Positions 35,801 to 50,403 are shown, counted from the stretch's first letter. The stretch: 64,000 nt of DNA from Polydactylus sextarius (GCA_016801845.1 CM028918.1:14604501-14668500), one strand, 5' to 3'. The notes: a model not told the origin generated them from the letters alone. Program-made: numbers and translations.

Positions 35801-38800
35801 TTCCAGGTGCTGCCAACAGACAGGACCAGACAACCTCCTCTTCCGAGCACATCGTTGTGATGTCCAGGAGAAATAAAGAAACACACACAGAGGGAGAAAG
35901 CAAGGGGAGAAAAGCGGAAATCCCTGGAGGATGAAGATGCAGATTCAAAACATCTGAAATGAGACAACTGTCTGGAAAGAGAGAGAGAGAGAGAGAGAGG
36001 TCCCAGGACAGAGAGAACATAAGAGACAGTCTGGTCACTCGTGTTTGAGAGAATAAACATGAAGATTGTTAAAGATGCAGTAGTTTTCACATAAGAGAAA
36101 AACCACACAGACTATTCTGTTTATACTGGGTTTAATGGATTCATGGAGACTGAGACCAACCATCTTGGGGAGAATGGTAACAGGTTACAGCTCTGAGAAA
36201 TTCAAACAATAAAGTGAATGTTAAAGCATAAGGATTTGAAGTTTGGATTTAAATTAATGTATGTATTGCTCTTTTTCTACTACATAGGCTATTCATATGA
36301 TTCATATTGATATATGATTTTATCATGCTTATATTTAATGTTTCACATATTTTATTATCATACATCTCTACACCGTAGGGAAACGCTATTTCATTTCATG
36401 TGTATGTCTTGTACAGGCGACAGAATTGACAACAAAGTTGACTTTGACTTTGACTTCAGATGTCTCTTGGAGGTTGTTTCAAACGATGAGGACATGATAG
36501 GAAAAGTCTCCGCAGACAAGTATTTTCTGTATAACTGGGGACAGACAGGAGCAAAGGGCACAGGACACAGGTGTATGTTTTGTATCAAGCTTTTGAACTT
36601 GACATCGCTTGTCATGCTCTGATCAAACATGGTTCAACTTCTTAGAATCGTCTTTAAAGCTTCAGACATCATTATGTTTATTATAACAATAAGTGAAATG
36701 GCTATATATAATATGAAATTGATTGACTCTATTGTTACAGGTCTACGGGGCATTTTAGTGTCTATCAGGTCAGTGCTGTCGTTTTCTGGGTGATAATTTT
36801 ACTGTTTTGACTCATCACAGAGATGCAGCTCTGATTAACTGAGGCTTTAGTGAGTCATTACAGGCGATAATATGTGTTGTGTTTACAACTTCACAATCAG
36901 TTAATACTGCTTTAGGTACATGAGTGTGAAAGCAAGACATTTAGTTCCTCAGTTTTAGGGAATCCCTCGCATGTGTGTTTTTTGGAGACAAATAATCATC
37001 TTTATTAATTAGTCAGGAAAAAAAACATATTCACCTGTTATCAAGGTGTTCAACTGGGAGATCGAAGCTCTTATTATCACATATAATCCAAGATTTTACT
37101 ATTGTATACATTTTTTTAAGAATACAATTATGGATGTGCATCTATGTCTATAAATATCCATATTTGTTCATGCATGCTTGCACCCACAAATCAGTCCCCT
37201 CTATAAGTTGTGGAACCAGGACCATAAGCTGTCCACACGCGCAGACTGAAGGCTAAAATAACCACCTACAGTATAAACAGCCTTGTGTTGCGGGATCCCC
37301 TGAGGTCGATGTGACTTTACATTCACTTGCCCACGGGTTAATAAGAGTATGATTTATAGCACGACAGGACTCCATCTATCTAACCACAGCTGGTGTCAGT
37401 GCTCGGCTTTGCTGTTCTGCAAATGGAACTGAGCACATCAGCAGCATCTCGAATATGTATATATATTTTTTAAAGACCCATGTAGTGTTTCGAGCTGTTA
37501 TGAGTGACAGCACATATTAATTCATTACTCATTATGAAGTCAATCAACCAAATGATCTGTGAATTTATTCCTTCTCATATCACCTCTGCGCTCACAGTGA
37601 AGACAAGAGTTGGACTGTCATCAGAAACAACATACAAAACCATAAACAACAGGAAGCATGGAAGCATGAATTAGCACAGACAGTCTGTAGAAAAGCAACA
37701 ACTCTTTAAGATATATCAAATCACTAAACACATCAATTTTACTAATAAATACATTATATTTATCATTTTATTGCAACCTTATTCTCAAAGTAAATAGATT
37801 TCCTTCTTGCATATCCACAATCACTATATCCATAGATAGTCTCCATAGTATCATTAATGTGAAGACTTTTAGTCTGAAAATCATAGTTTATTCACTTCAT
37901 TTTCATGGATTTTGTTTTAGGAGCCAAGATAAAGAATAAAACAGCCTCTGGAAGTGATTTATAGAACATTTTCCAAGAGATCTGTTGTGTTATTTTATTT
38001 CATTTTTTATGGATAAGAGACACTTTAAAAATGTTTCCTGACTTGGGTCACCTAGAAACATTTAGACATGATGTTTAATTGTTAAGTTTTATCCTAGGCT
38101 GGTTGGTTGGTTGGTCTCTGGTCTGCTCTCACAGTGTTTTGTGTGACGATGAGCTTGCATTGACGGCGTTATCTTTCTGTGTGACAGACTTGACTGGAGA
38201 GGCCTTGAAAAATGATTTAATTTACCCCCACAGGCACTAAATCACACCCAGTGAGAACATGTACTTCACACACACATGCACGCAAGTGCACTTAACACAC
38301 ACACACACACACAAAATCAGGCATACCCACAGGCAAACATCCCACTCTGACATAAACACCTGACACACACTCACACACATTGACAAGACAGTACATCAAA
38401 CCATGAGTCTGTTCTCACTGCTGTATTGCTGATTTGGAAAATTCACACCATTCTTTTCTTCACTCCATCTCTCTCTCTCTCTGTCTCTCTTTCTCATGAG
38501 ATTTCTAACAGCTGTAATCGCCTTAAAACAGAGCTGAACAGAGCTAAACGAATGTCACATGCACATCAGAACTACTGCTGCAACCTGCGATTTCAAACAT
38601 AGCATACCTAAGTTTTTCTTATTAATATGTTTTGCTTCCAACATACTTAAAAGGAGACTTTAACTAATCAGCAGCAACCTGGAAGGAAGTTTGTCACAGT
38701 GCAATGTGCCCTGTCATGACTGGACCTAGCACAGCCGCGATCACAGTTTCCATCTTAAGGTTCACATCCACATCCACATCATCCAATCCTGATCTCTGTG

Positions 38801-39505
38801 GCTGCACAACCACCATCAACCCAGAGGCAGTTTCATTCCATTGAATATTCATACATTTTGCATATATTTGATTCCACAAATTACTCTCATAAGTTGACAG
38901 ATTCATGATGACTTTATAAATGCTAATTTCGCCATTATACGTGCCCTCTAAAAAGTCATATAATTGGCTCTATAATTTGGATGTAATTATATGTAGGTGA
39001 ATGAGAAAGTTGCAATCTGTCTGAAGTTAAACATATAATTAAACATACATGACCATTGAGCCTCTGATCATAAATGAATGATGAATAAATATTTATTTGG
39101 TGTTTTAAACAAAGTGGGATTTTTTTGATTTTTTTTTTTTTTTTGGCAAGCTGCTGCGTTAGAATGAATCATCTCCGTTGTTACCATATTTAAATTACAA
39201 ATTACAAAGCACTGCCCAGAAAAAAATTAATAAATCCACAAAATACATGTTTTTATTCATTCACAGGTCAAATGTCTGACATTTTGAAAAAGTTTGATAC
39301 TTTTATGCTGTAAAAAAAAAAAATCACAATAAGACTTAAATTTAACATCTTTAAAAGATTTTTTATTATTATTATTTTATTTAGCTCTTTTGTTTTTTGT
39401 TTTTTTTTTGCACTGTATTTTGCACTGGCATTTAGAGCCAGATTGTGATTAGTTGTAGTTTAATTTAGAAACTTATTATTTATAAGAAATTTATTATTCA
39501 TCTTG

Positions 39506-39559
<54 letters not shown>

Positions 39560-40148
39560 CATACATATACAAATATATTGTGATGTTGTTGCTTATTAGT
39601 GTGTTTATTGCTGGTAAATCATAAATCATAACTATATTTATATCTCCCTCAAACACATTTAAAGCCTCGGTGTGTCTCAGAGTGTCAGCTGGAAATGTCT
39701 TGTGACAGCCGCAGATGACATCAGTCCAACATCCTGCCAGCTTTAAGCCCAGCGTCCACACACCTCATGACAAACAGATTAAGATTTTGACAGCCTTAAG
39801 CCGTCAAAGCTCACACCTCAACACATTCTGCTTTGAACTTTTACTTTGCTGCTCTTTCTCTTTCTCTCTCTCTCTCTCTGTCCCTCTGTCTCACTCGACC
39901 AGTGCTCGCTGTCTCACTGACTATGACAGACCACTGCGTGACAGCACAGTGACTGTCGGACAGACACAACATGTATTTCTCCAAGGTAACCAGGCCTGCC
40001 TGTCTGACACTAACACACACACACACACACAAAAGTCATAATGATTCAAATGCAAGACAGTATATTCTTTTGATTGGCACCCCACACTGAAGTAAGACCA
40101 TCAGTAGGTGTTAGATAGTAAGAAAGATTGTAATATTGTTTTTTCGCC
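35800..40148. other. Intergenic stretch, no gene seen
   Basis: GA run at about 35980-36000, CA repeats near 38298-38315, (AT)23 at 39510-39555, CT run near 39860-39880, CA run near 40013-40031. Very AT-rich from 36600 to 39600. No exon recognised. Confidence 0.45.
39510..39555. repeat. (AT)23 microsatellite
   Basis: About 45 bp of AT followed by ACATACATACATATAC. Confidence 0.95.
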
Positions 40149-40420
40149 AGCTCGTCACAGGGTCACACATAGACAAACAACCATTCACACTCACATCCAT
40201 ACCTAGGGGCAATTTAGTAAGCTCAATTCACCTATCCCCAATGTTGCATGTTTTTGGCGGTGGGAGGAAACCAGAGCTCCCGGAGGAAACCCACGCAGAC
40301 ACGGGGAGAACATGCAAACTCCACACAGAGAGACCCTGCACCCGACCCGGGAGTCGAACCCTGGACCTTCTTGCTGTGAGGCAACAGCGCTAACCCCTGT
40401 GCCGCCGTGCTGCCCGCTTA
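40149..40420 (-). mobile_element. tRNA-derived SINE, near complete
   Basis: On the minus strand the head reads GGCACAGGGGTTAGCGCTGT and GTTGCCTCACAGCAAGAAGG, with a clean B box GGTTCGACTCC (plus-strand 40350-40360). The body has GTGTGGAGTTTGCATGTTCT, CCCCGTGTCTGCGTGGGTTT and GGTTTCCTCCCACCGCC. The tail keeps GTGTGAATGGTTGTTTGTCT, then GACCCTGTGACGAGCTGGCG. This is one of the most abundant teleost SINE-like repeats. The head is not a functional tRNA gene. Confidence 0.85.
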
Positions 40421-43400
40421 AAAAGTATATTTTAAAAAATTAAAAATCAACAAAATTATTAACTGAATGTGGAGAAATAACAGTTTTAATCTTATATCAA
40501 AGACCTCTGGGTGCTATATTGGAGAAATATTTACTGAAGTTAACATGCTAACCAGTTAACCTCAGCTTGTCCCATCTTGTAGAACCACTTTGTGCCTCAG
40601 GAAGTGATAGTGACTCAAGTCTGCCTTCAGTCCAACTGTGAGTATATTAGCAACAATTCCTCTCCTCTTTCTTCAAGCTCATGAATTTCTCACATGCACC
40701 AGTAGAAGTTCTCTCTACATGCTTGTTTTAACTTTGTCGCTGGTCTTTTAATGGGCAGGTCTACTCAATTTTAATTCAAAACTGCAAAAGACTTGTTTGC
40801 AATAGAGGGACTAGATCACTTACTTTTCTCATAGTAATCTTTAGACTGTCAGTAGTGAGCCCAGCTCCTGAACATACACAGTTCACACTAATGCACGATC
40901 TGAATGACATGTACACAGAGAAGGCTGCTAAAGAGACTGACAGGGTCATAAAAACTTTTTGACAATTCTGTTGACACTCCAGTGGCATGCTGAGATTTGT
41001 CCCTGGTTTCCCAGTGGACAGAGAAACAGTGAAGGAACCAAAGAGTGTATTTCCTAGTTGGGGATGACACCCTAACTTTCTGCTGTAATAATATACTATA
41101 CAGTGCCAGAGCTTGTAAGATGAATTCTAAAATAGACAACGAAGGTTATCATTGGATTCATTCATGTGGCAGAGTCACTGTTTAGCTTGTTAGCCTGGGG
41201 ATATGACTCCTATACAGACACTCACTGCTGCAGTTCAGGTAAATTACAGATCTTTGACAACCAGCACCTGAAATACTTGAAATACCTGAGATACCTGAGG
41301 TTGACATATCAAGGGAAAATGAGACTTGAACATTCAAGAACTAACTTAACTTCATTTAAATACCATTAATTGTTACTATTAATAGAATAAAACCCATTTA
41401 TTGTTAAAAATGATTACTACTTCTCCTTTTGGGGTGTTATTTTATGTCCTGTCTGCTAACTTTATCTACGACAAAACACAAAAATGTACTTTCCTGTCTC
41501 CTCTTCACTACCAGAGTTTCAAGGAATGAGAGACAGCTCTGACACCTATCTCTGAGTCTGTCTTCACACACACATGCGCACACACACACACACACACCCA
41601 CACCCATGTATTCCTTAGCGCTCCATCACCTTTGCTTATCATCAGCTTGTCTCGACTCCAGGCGCAATCGCTCAGCAATGGCACACTGGTAACTTCCACT
41701 AGGGAGACCACAGCCAAGTGACTGGCTGCATCTGCAAATGCCTGATACAGACACACACACTCTTTCTGTTTTCACTCAGTGTCTATTTTGTCTGTTTATA
41801 TGAGGTCTTATTTTACATGTTCAAACTTAAAATTCAGTCATTTGCAGTGTTACGGGCAGAATATTAGTTTCACCGAGACCTGATAAAACTTTCAGCAGTG
41901 AAAATCACATTCAGATGGGTGGGTGTCGGGGGAATTCAAACTCCGTTGTTTTGCTCATGATACAATGTCGGCCTAAATTTTCGACAGCTTTTTTTTCTCA
42001 TACAACCTGTGCAATAGCTGCTGATATAGTGATGTAATCATTAAAAGACATAACTCCAGTGCTAATATAAGGTGTAAAAAAATAGATCTACAACCAGACT
42101 TTGTTTGTTCTAGTGGAGGAGTCAAGCATCATGTTGTTTTCACCACAGTAAGGTTTTTTTTTTTTTTGAGTTTCTTCTTGTCTTTTTTATAAGGGTTCGG
42201 GGGGTTTTAGAAGCTTCTCCTCCCCTTCTCTCCTCCTCTCCTCCCTCTGCAGTAGGGAGGGCAGGCAGCTTTGTGATAACCTTGCCCTGTCATTGCGTTC
42301 TTAGAACAAATCTGCTCTTATCAGGATCTTGTAGCAGGCAGCAAATGCAATTTCCCAAGCTACCCTGGCGGGCGCCTGCCTCAAATCCTCCACGGGCAAT
42401 CTGCCTGTGTGATCTGACGTCTTTAAGAGGGACTTGAACCGAGGTGGCATTAGCCCATCTGACAACTAGCTCTACCTCTGACAAAGTGTCAGCCTCACCC
42501 AGTGCGCTCCCTCACTCCTTCTCCTTCGTCGTCACACTGATTGCCTTCTATCTCTTTCGTCCTTTTCTGAGTATTAGCATCTCTTCTTTCCTCTTTTACT
42601 GTCTGTGTTGCTTTTTCCCGTCTCCTCTCTCTCCATGGCGTCACTTCTCAGGCCACGGATCACAGGGACGTGTCGTTTTGTCGACTCCTCTCTCCTCCTC
42701 TCTCCGCGTCCACATTGCGGGCCACTTCTTTATCCCCACTCAGTGCCATTCTTCCAAGTTACAGCACATCTGCTCTGAGGTGACTGAGGTGAGGATGTGT
42801 ATATGTGTGTTTGTGTGTGTATGGATGTGGGTTTGTGTGCGATTCATGTTTCATGGTGTGAGCCTTATGCTTCGAATAAACTTCCCGTACAATCCATGCC
42901 AGGACAGTGAAGCAAAAACAGGCATAGTCATCATTTTTCTTCTGGATTCTACCAATTTATTTTATGATTATTTTCATAACAGTCTTTCTCTCTGTCTCCC
43001 TCTCTCTCTCTCCCTGACCTGCTGCCAGAGAGAAAAAGATGTGCTGTGTGAAGAGTAGAAGAACTTCTGACAGCTCCAAAAAAAAGAAGACAGAGAAAAA
43101 AAAAAACATAATTTGATGTTGCGAATATAGAAAACTGATGCATTTTTTAATGGCCTAAACCCTGACTATTTATTACATTACATTTCCAGCTAAAATCAAG
43201 AGATTTTTCTTTACATTTTTCATCATTATAATATTTTTTTCTAATATTTGCCAAGAGATAGTTACACAGTGGACTCACAGTGTATTTTTTTTCTCATTGA
43301 TAGGAATAACTGTAATAGAAAACCACCTGATTATGTCCATAGGAACAAAAGCAAACTAATCATCTCTCAGTTCTCTGGTACCAGCAGTAGCATCACTGCA

Positions 43401-44940
43401 GGAGTCTGACAGCATCCAGATGAAAGCTTGTGTGACTGAGAGTTACACAGACCTCAGAGAGATCATGCGGTGCCATTGATGAGATGCCGCTCCATCACTT
43501 TACTCCCTCGGTGGTAACGTGTTGTCTTCTGATATGGAACCAAGACAGAAAACTAGAAAAAAAATAAAATAAAAGTTAATATTTTCATTTAAGTGTGTTT
43601 AATTTCCCTTAGATGGTTTTTATACCTGGATGTGCTGCGTGTTGTTTGAAATAGCTTCATTTAAATTAAATACTGTAAGGACCACATGTTCAAAGAAAAT
43701 CAGTCTCAAGCTTAGCTTAGCTTGAGTTGTGACAGGAAAGTTAGCAGATTAGCATAAGATAGGCTAGTATTAACCATGTTTCCAATGAAACCAATGTAAA
43801 ACATAATATTCATAATCAACCATAAACTATTACTTTGAATTTATGAGGACCACTATGTCATCAGTCATCAGACCAAATGAAAAATGTCATTGGGATTTCA
43901 TTCAGCCATTTCCATCAGTAGACACATCAGAAAACAGTCCTTCAGTTACTGACCCAGTAAAACAATATGGAGTAGATGAGAAGCTCATTACTGGTTTAAA
44001 ATGACTGCTGATCTCAGAGGAGCACGTGACAGTATATAGACAGCATAGACACGACTGGGGGAAAAGAAAAAAACATGTGTTGAGTTAATTGGTACAGATA
44101 TGTGCTGATTGGCTGAAATGATTAAAAGTGTCTGGACTCACACTTCATCTCAGCTGCAGTCGTGACAGAACGCGAACCTCCCACTGTGAAACGAGCTGCT
44201 GATGGTGGAGAGAATGAAATTATGAAAATCTGTTGAAAATCTAAGTCTGAGGTTCTGACATATCTTGACAGTACATGTTGACAGGTGAACGTCAGTGGCA
44301 TAAGTGTTCGCTCACGAACACAACTGAACAAAAGGTTTTATAAAGCAATGTGCAAATTAGAGCACCATCTCTTCTCTCATGTCATATCATATTCCTCATG
44401 TTACGCACTATGAAGCGTAAGCACTGTTGACGCAGTCATTTGATGAGTTTCTGATAATCACACTACAGCTGTTCTTTCTCTACTCTAATTTAGCTTTGAT
44501 TACAAAGACATTTATCTCTTTTGAGCAACAAACAATATTGTTTATTACCTCCATCAAGGAAGTTAAGTTTTCCTCTGTGTCTATGTCTTTTTTTTTAATT
44601 ATTTTAAAAGAATTACAAGTAGTGAACTGATTTGTAGCAAACTCATAGAGAGATGTGGGCTGAGGCATGAAAGAACTCAATAAATGTAGGTTTGAATATA
44701 TGAAATGGGAGATTTAGGATTTGTTTTTTCACCTTCCTCAACATCACAAGATAGATCAACATGTTCAATAAGTCTCTCAAGAAATTGTGTATTATGCTCA
44801 TAGATTTGTTTAATTTATTGCGGAATCAGTTCAGAATGTTATGTCCAAATTTGTTGCTCCAAATTGAACAATAAATTTTAAAAACATGTGTGGGATTGTT
44901 GGTCCTCAGCATTCTTGTTTGAAGTTGGCTACCAGATGAA
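40421..44940. other. Intergenic stretch, no gene seen
   Basis: A CA-rich patch at 41566-41606, CT/TCTC near 42985-43010, and AGCTTAGCTTAGCTTGAG and neighbouring TTAGCAGATTAGCATAAG phrases at 43706-43770 that resemble part of a common fish repeat. A 64-nt segment at 40583-40636 is flanked by TCTTGTAG and GTGAGT but is isolated. No gene supported. Confidence 0.45.
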
Positions 44941-44943
44941 ACG

Positions 44944-44990
44944 GATGGACGGATGAATACTTTATTGATCCCAAAGGGAAATTAAGGATA
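44944..44990 (+). repeat. Short interspersed repeat fragment
   Basis: GATGAATACTTTATTGATCC followed by CAAAGGGAAATTAAGG is the common teleost repeat phrase found at the 3' ends of many interspersed copies. Only this core is present. Confidence 0.6.
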
Positions 44991-45101
44991 TTCTCCAGTA
45001 TTCTCAGTATTGTTAAACTTTGTGTTTAGTCTTTACTCCAACTCCTGAGTGAAATATGTGGCTCTTCAGCTGCTAAATTCTACACCATGTTCACCACATA
45101 T

Positions 45102-45897
45102 TCTCTAACTGTGACTGCATCTGAATCTCAGTATGTACTGCGTACAAGTCAGTGCCTACTACTGGACCGTTACAGTAGTAGCTTCTACATATCAAGCTAG
45201 CCAGTAGCAGGTACAATTCGGACGTACCGTAACACCACCATCTTACCCGCCCTGTGACACAGATGTTTACATCAACGTCATGATTTTGCCGGAGGTTAGC
45301 TACCACAGCTAGTTAGCATCGCAGTCATAGCTGTGACTTTTTACCCGCATTGGTGATGTACACAAATATGTACATGGCTTTTATTTACTGAACAGTCTGC
45401 ATTTGCGTTTTAATGCAATTGCTTTTTAAGGTTTGTATAGAAACTGATGGAAAAGCAGTTATACATCACAGGACATCTGACTCTTTTTGCTGTTCCCTTG
45501 TTATCCTTGAACAAACTTTAAATAAAATTGTAAAAATGTCAAAATAATCTCTCCCTGGCCACTGTCACCATTTCCATTCACTAACAAGCACACACTTGTG
45601 GTTGTCGATCACTGTTTACTATAAGTAATGAATTCGTCCGAGAAAGTATCAGACGTCACTTTCAGGCGGCGATGTTTCTTCTATGGTTTTCAACCTTCCA
45701 GTGACTTCTTGGAAAGCGTAGTGTAGATCACTTGCACACTGCAAAATCCTACTGGAAGTAGGAAGCCATCTGAGTACCTTTTGCCTTCTACTGAAAGCCT
45801 ACTAAGGTATTTGGACGTACTAGATCATTGCTCACTCATTTTTGCCTGCTACATAGGTGGCTAGTAGGGGTATTTGGGTGCAGCCTGTGTCTCTAAC
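45102..45897. mobile_element. hAT-like MITE, 780 bp, with 8-bp target-site duplication
   Basis: TCTCTAAC occurs at 45102-45109 and again at 45890-45897. The ends just inside are imperfect inverted repeats: TGACTGCATCTGAAT on the left against GGCTGCACCCAAAT on the right (inverted). hAT transposons make 8-bp duplications and have short CAGGG-type ends. There is no transposase frame, so the copy is non-autonomous. Inner TAGCCAGTAGCAGGTAC / CTAGTAGG-type segments also mirror each other. Confidence 0.8.
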
Positions 45898-47452
45898 CAT
45901 TACTGGATAGATTACTAACGATTACTATTTATCCTAAGTGGACAGTTGCCAAGATATTTCAGTCTGAACCAAAATGTCGGCTCAATAAAGCCATGCTATT
46001 AACATAATCAAAACATAGATCCCCTCCATTCATTAATGGTGCAAAGTCAAATATCTGGTAATTTTTTCACTGCTCTCACTGATTTAATGTCATTCTTCAC
46101 TTCCCTGTCTTGCATACATTACATGAAACTGCTAAACAGTTCCATACATTTACAAGCAGTTCTGCGCTCTCTTGCTCACACCCTGTCTGATAGAGGCAAA
46201 GTCAACTTTCAATTCAGTCGTAATTATTAAAGTTATTTTGGCCCTTGAGATCACTCAAAGTGTGAGGAGAGAGAGAGAGACAGGTGAAGTGAACCCACAC
46301 TGTCATTTTAATTCAGATTTACCTTTCACTATGATAAAAGGTTCCACAGAGGACTATAGAAGTTCATTTGGCTTTGAGTTTCAGTTTCTGAGCCTCTGCC
46401 ACTGTTCTCTAAAAGACACGATGTTCATCGGGAACTACAGCTCAGCACAAGGACTTACACTGACTTTGCCGTCTTATGTCTCTAAGCCCCTAGGTTCTGT
46501 TGTAGATTAAAATCAGAGTGTAATATCAACATTCCTACTGTACTACTACTCTACTACCTCTACCCTACAATGTGATACCAGATTATAAATAATCAGAAGT
46601 TTCAAGGAGTGATGGAATGTAGAATATCCTTCTTATCTTTAGTCACCATTTTAAGAGATTGTCCTCTTTTAATAGAAAAAAAATTCAGGCCGATAAAACA
46701 GACATCTGAAACCCAGATACTGTAGCTGTAAGACTTACTGTCGCTGTCAGCAGAAGTTTTTCCTAGTTCATGAAAATCCGGGGAAACACTGCCTTTCACT
46801 CACAAATCTTGCATAAATTGTTTTTAAACAAGTTTTTGACCTAAAGTATGTTATGAACTGGACGTGATGGCTCAAATGATCAGAATAAAAGTTGTATGTT
46901 GGTTGGTTGGTTTTAACATTTGATATTGAAATGCTCAGGTCACTTGCAATTTTGACTTTGGCCACTATGTAAACAATGGCAGTGCAGCCCCTTTGTTTGC
47001 AGTTTTTCGCAATTGTTTACACATATTTTCTGAGAGCACGCCTCACACTCTCAGATCTCTACACACAAATGAAAAAACACACACACAATGGGCAAAACCC
47101 CTCAATTCTCCTGCAAAATGAAACTTTTCAATCAAAACTGTTATTTCTTGTCAAAATGGTGTTTTGATTTTTAAATGACAAACACAAACCATTATATGAA
47201 CAGACATTTATAAGAACCAGTTGAACACTGAGGTGCTCAATGTAAAACACTATGATGAATGGAAAACACTTCTTCTCCATTCATCATAATGACTGATGCC
47301 TTTTTTTGTTCAGTGTTACACTTACTACAGACAATACATACACGTGTGTTGTAAAATATTTTAGAATATTGTTTTTACACTTAAAACACACAGATCAGAT
47401 ACACAGAAAAGAAATATATTTTATTTGTGTATATTTATATTGTATATTCATG

Positions 47453-47484
<32 letters not shown>

Positions 47485-47747
47485 CCTTTTCCAAACACTT
47501 TGTACAAAAGGCTGGTGTAAACACACAAGGTGTCCAATGAATATCAAATGATATGAAAAATATATTACAAATCTACAGGAGAGAAAACAGGCAGACTTGT
47601 CAGCTGTGTTTACTGAGCCCAGTGTTCTTTTTTTTCTGTGAAGGAAAGTCTTGTGCTCCAAAATCTTAATTCAAATAACAAACTTTGATCTACAAAGGAA
47701 GTTTCACTACAAACACACACAGACACACATTATTTTGCTCACTTGCT

Positions 47748-47748
<1 letters not shown>

Positions 47749-47794
<46 letters not shown>
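47749..47794 (+). repeat. (AC)n microsatellite
   Basis: About 45 bp of perfect AC. Confidence 0.95.
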
Positions 47795-47796
<2 letters not shown>

Positions 47797-47930
47797 TCAT
47801 GCCACTTCAATTAGATTCTATTGGATTTTATTAAATCTTCCTTGAGCTTTCACTTCACGGCAGCATCCATCAGAGGTTTATTATTTATCTTGCTGTCAAG
47901 AACTGGCAGCTTGTGGAATCCCACAGAGAC

Positions 47931-47954
47931 TGAGAGAGAGAGAGATAGAGACAG

Positions 47955-47990
<36 letters not shown>
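47931..47990 (+). repeat. (GA)n microsatellite
   Basis: GA-rich, with the last 34 bp a perfect AG array. Confidence 0.93.
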
Positions 47991-47991
<1 letters not shown>

Positions 47992-49938
47992 ATGTGTGCA
48001 GTGGAGGATCACATTTTGTCTTATCACAGACATTAACTTGGTGATATATTAAATCCAAGCATGTCTGCATTATGCAAATATAGTTAAAAATGCAAATGTT
48101 TTCATTCAGCTCTTATCTCTGATCTTAGAGGAGCTAATTTTTGATGCATTATAGAAGATAAAAAAGAGGAATATGTTAACAATAATTGGTGGAAACCAGT
48201 ACAGTAATTATATCGCTTAACATTTGCCCTCACTGTCTCATTTGTGACTAGAGTTTATACAATGGATCTTATACAGACAGGCAAGTGTTGAATATATTAA
48301 ATATGCAAAATAACCACATTACACCACAGATGTTGTTGACAGATGTATTTTAATATTGCTAAAAAAAATTATGGTATGAAGTAAAAAGTTAAAGGTTTGT
48401 TATTATTGGTCAGACCATTTCCCCAGAGAGTCATTATAAATTACCCTCCTGTTCCACAGCACAGGAGGGGCCAACAAAGAAGCAGGATCCATTTATGGCA
48501 TACTTTATATGCAGAAAAATGGAAATGCATTTGTTTAATTTTTTGGAATATTTATTTGAAGACCACTGTGACTGAACTACTCGGTAAAATGCATCAATTT
48601 TCTATACCACCTATTGTGTTGAGGGTAGCAGGGAGGTTAGTGTCTTCATACAGTCATTAAATGAGTTGGGAACCATTGGTCCAATTTTTCTTCTTCACAT
48701 TTAATTCATATGATTATCATTTTATTTATTGTGTGATATCTTAATCTGAACAGTAATTCTAATACATGTCAAATAATTGGAGAAAAATAAAAATGGAAAT
48801 ACTCAGTACCGTAAATACTTTGAAGTAGTTCTTGGTTGTAATGGTTAAGTAAATGTACTCTGTTATTACACATTTCTTTGCAACAACATAACACCACTCT
48901 TCTACAGTGAGAACAAGTTGCTCACCTGCTGCTCTCTCCCCACAAAAAAATATCCATTTTATGAAATAACAGTCATCTTCTGAAATGTTTTGCATTTCAC
49001 TGCTTGGAGACATCACATTGTCCCTGTTGCTTCACCATTACACAGCATTAACAAACAAGTGCTTGATATGATATAGTTGTATATACAGTTACATATATAT
49101 AGTTGTTATATACTTGATATATAATGATATGGGGACTTCAGTGAGCAGTAAGGGAAATAGCAGGGTAAAAACAAAAGCTGAGTGGTTTGAGTCACTTTTC
49201 CTTTCAAATGTATTTCTTTGGGACCCTAAAAGGCATTTTAGGCTGGAGACTGTAATTTGCCTCAAATTGCCAGAAATCACTGTTGAATGTTTTGTGTGTC
49301 TTATGGATGATTTTTGATTCCAGCTCTTTTAAAGTTTTTTAAGCTCTCAGAGCACTTTTTTCACTCTCAGTTGTCAATAGAAGATGAAGAGTGGTTTAAG
49401 GCAATAGTATAAGAATCTTCAAATTTATAACCTTTAACTTTTCTGTGGTTTGACTGAGAAAACCTTTAAATGCTCACTAATTGGAATCTTCAGGACAATC
49501 CACAGGAAGCCCTGACGGTCCTGACTGCTGTTCTCTTTACTCTATGTAAATGTCTCAGCCTCCAGCGCAGCACTGACAAACAGGATCTGCTGGAGCAAAT
49601 GAGCTGAATCCATCAACTTACCATTACCTAAGGTTAACTACTAAAACATTATACACCAGGGTCCCTTTTCTTTCAATCAATTCCCGACATATAGACCTCC
49701 ACAATCCCCTCTGGGCTCAACACCAGGGCAGTGTGCACTCAGTTACACGTACTCGTACACATAAATGTCTACACACGCAAAGAAAAAGTAAAAGAAATAA
49801 CACAGAACCAAACTAAACTAAACGCACTGCACTTCTGCTCATAAAACACTTGCAGTCTGCTGCTTTTGTTTCCCAGCGGCTGCCACAGGTCAGACAAAAA
49901 GCAGTTTATGAGGGTGTTGCCCTCCTATATGTGCATGC

Positions 49939-49971
<33 letters not shown>

Positions 49972-50106
49972 CACGCACGTGCGTGGTCTCCCTTCAATAC
50001 AGCCTGTCATAATGTAGCAGACAAAGTGCTGATACGGCGGTGGCTGACACTATTACACATCACCACCAGGGAGAAGGATATGGATGGGGCGAAAGAGAAA
50101 GCAGGA

Positions 50107-50190
50107 GGATGGATGGATGGATGGATGGATGGATGGATGGATGGATGGATGGATGGATGGATGGATGGATGGATGGATGGATGGATGGAT
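50107..50190 (+). repeat. (GGAT)21 tetranucleotide array
   Basis: 84 bp of perfect GGAT units. The apparent WMDG-repeat ORF over it is an artefact. Confidence 0.97.
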
Positions 50191-50370
50191 GCATGAAGGG
50201 AATGTGTATATAAGCAATTTGGTGTGGCAACATTAGATGAACCTATAATTTGTCAGAGACTGAGTGAGTATGAGAGAAAGGGCAATATGGATGGAAAGTG
50301 GCGGATTTGCTGGCAGCAGTCTCTTACTCAGCAGCGGAGCCACAAAACATGATGAAAAATGCTGCTACAA

Positions 50371-50403
<33 letters not shown>

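Noticed and set aside
35545..36108. 187-codon minus-strand ORF
   Set aside because: It covers a recognisable interspersed repeat and a GA microsatellite; the Ser-Leu-rich translation resembles no protein.
36314..36622. 102-codon plus-strand ORF
   Set aside because: The Asp-rich stretch comes from a TTGACTTTGACTTTGACTT repeat; no splice context or homology.
40340..40420. tRNA gene on the minus strand
   Set aside because: The B box is good but the cloverleaf arms are broken and the standard SINE body follows directly; it is a SINE head.
42444..43058. 204-codon plus-strand ORF
   Set aside because: Ser/Leu/Phe-rich translation of pyrimidine-rich intergenic DNA; no family resemblance and no splice context.
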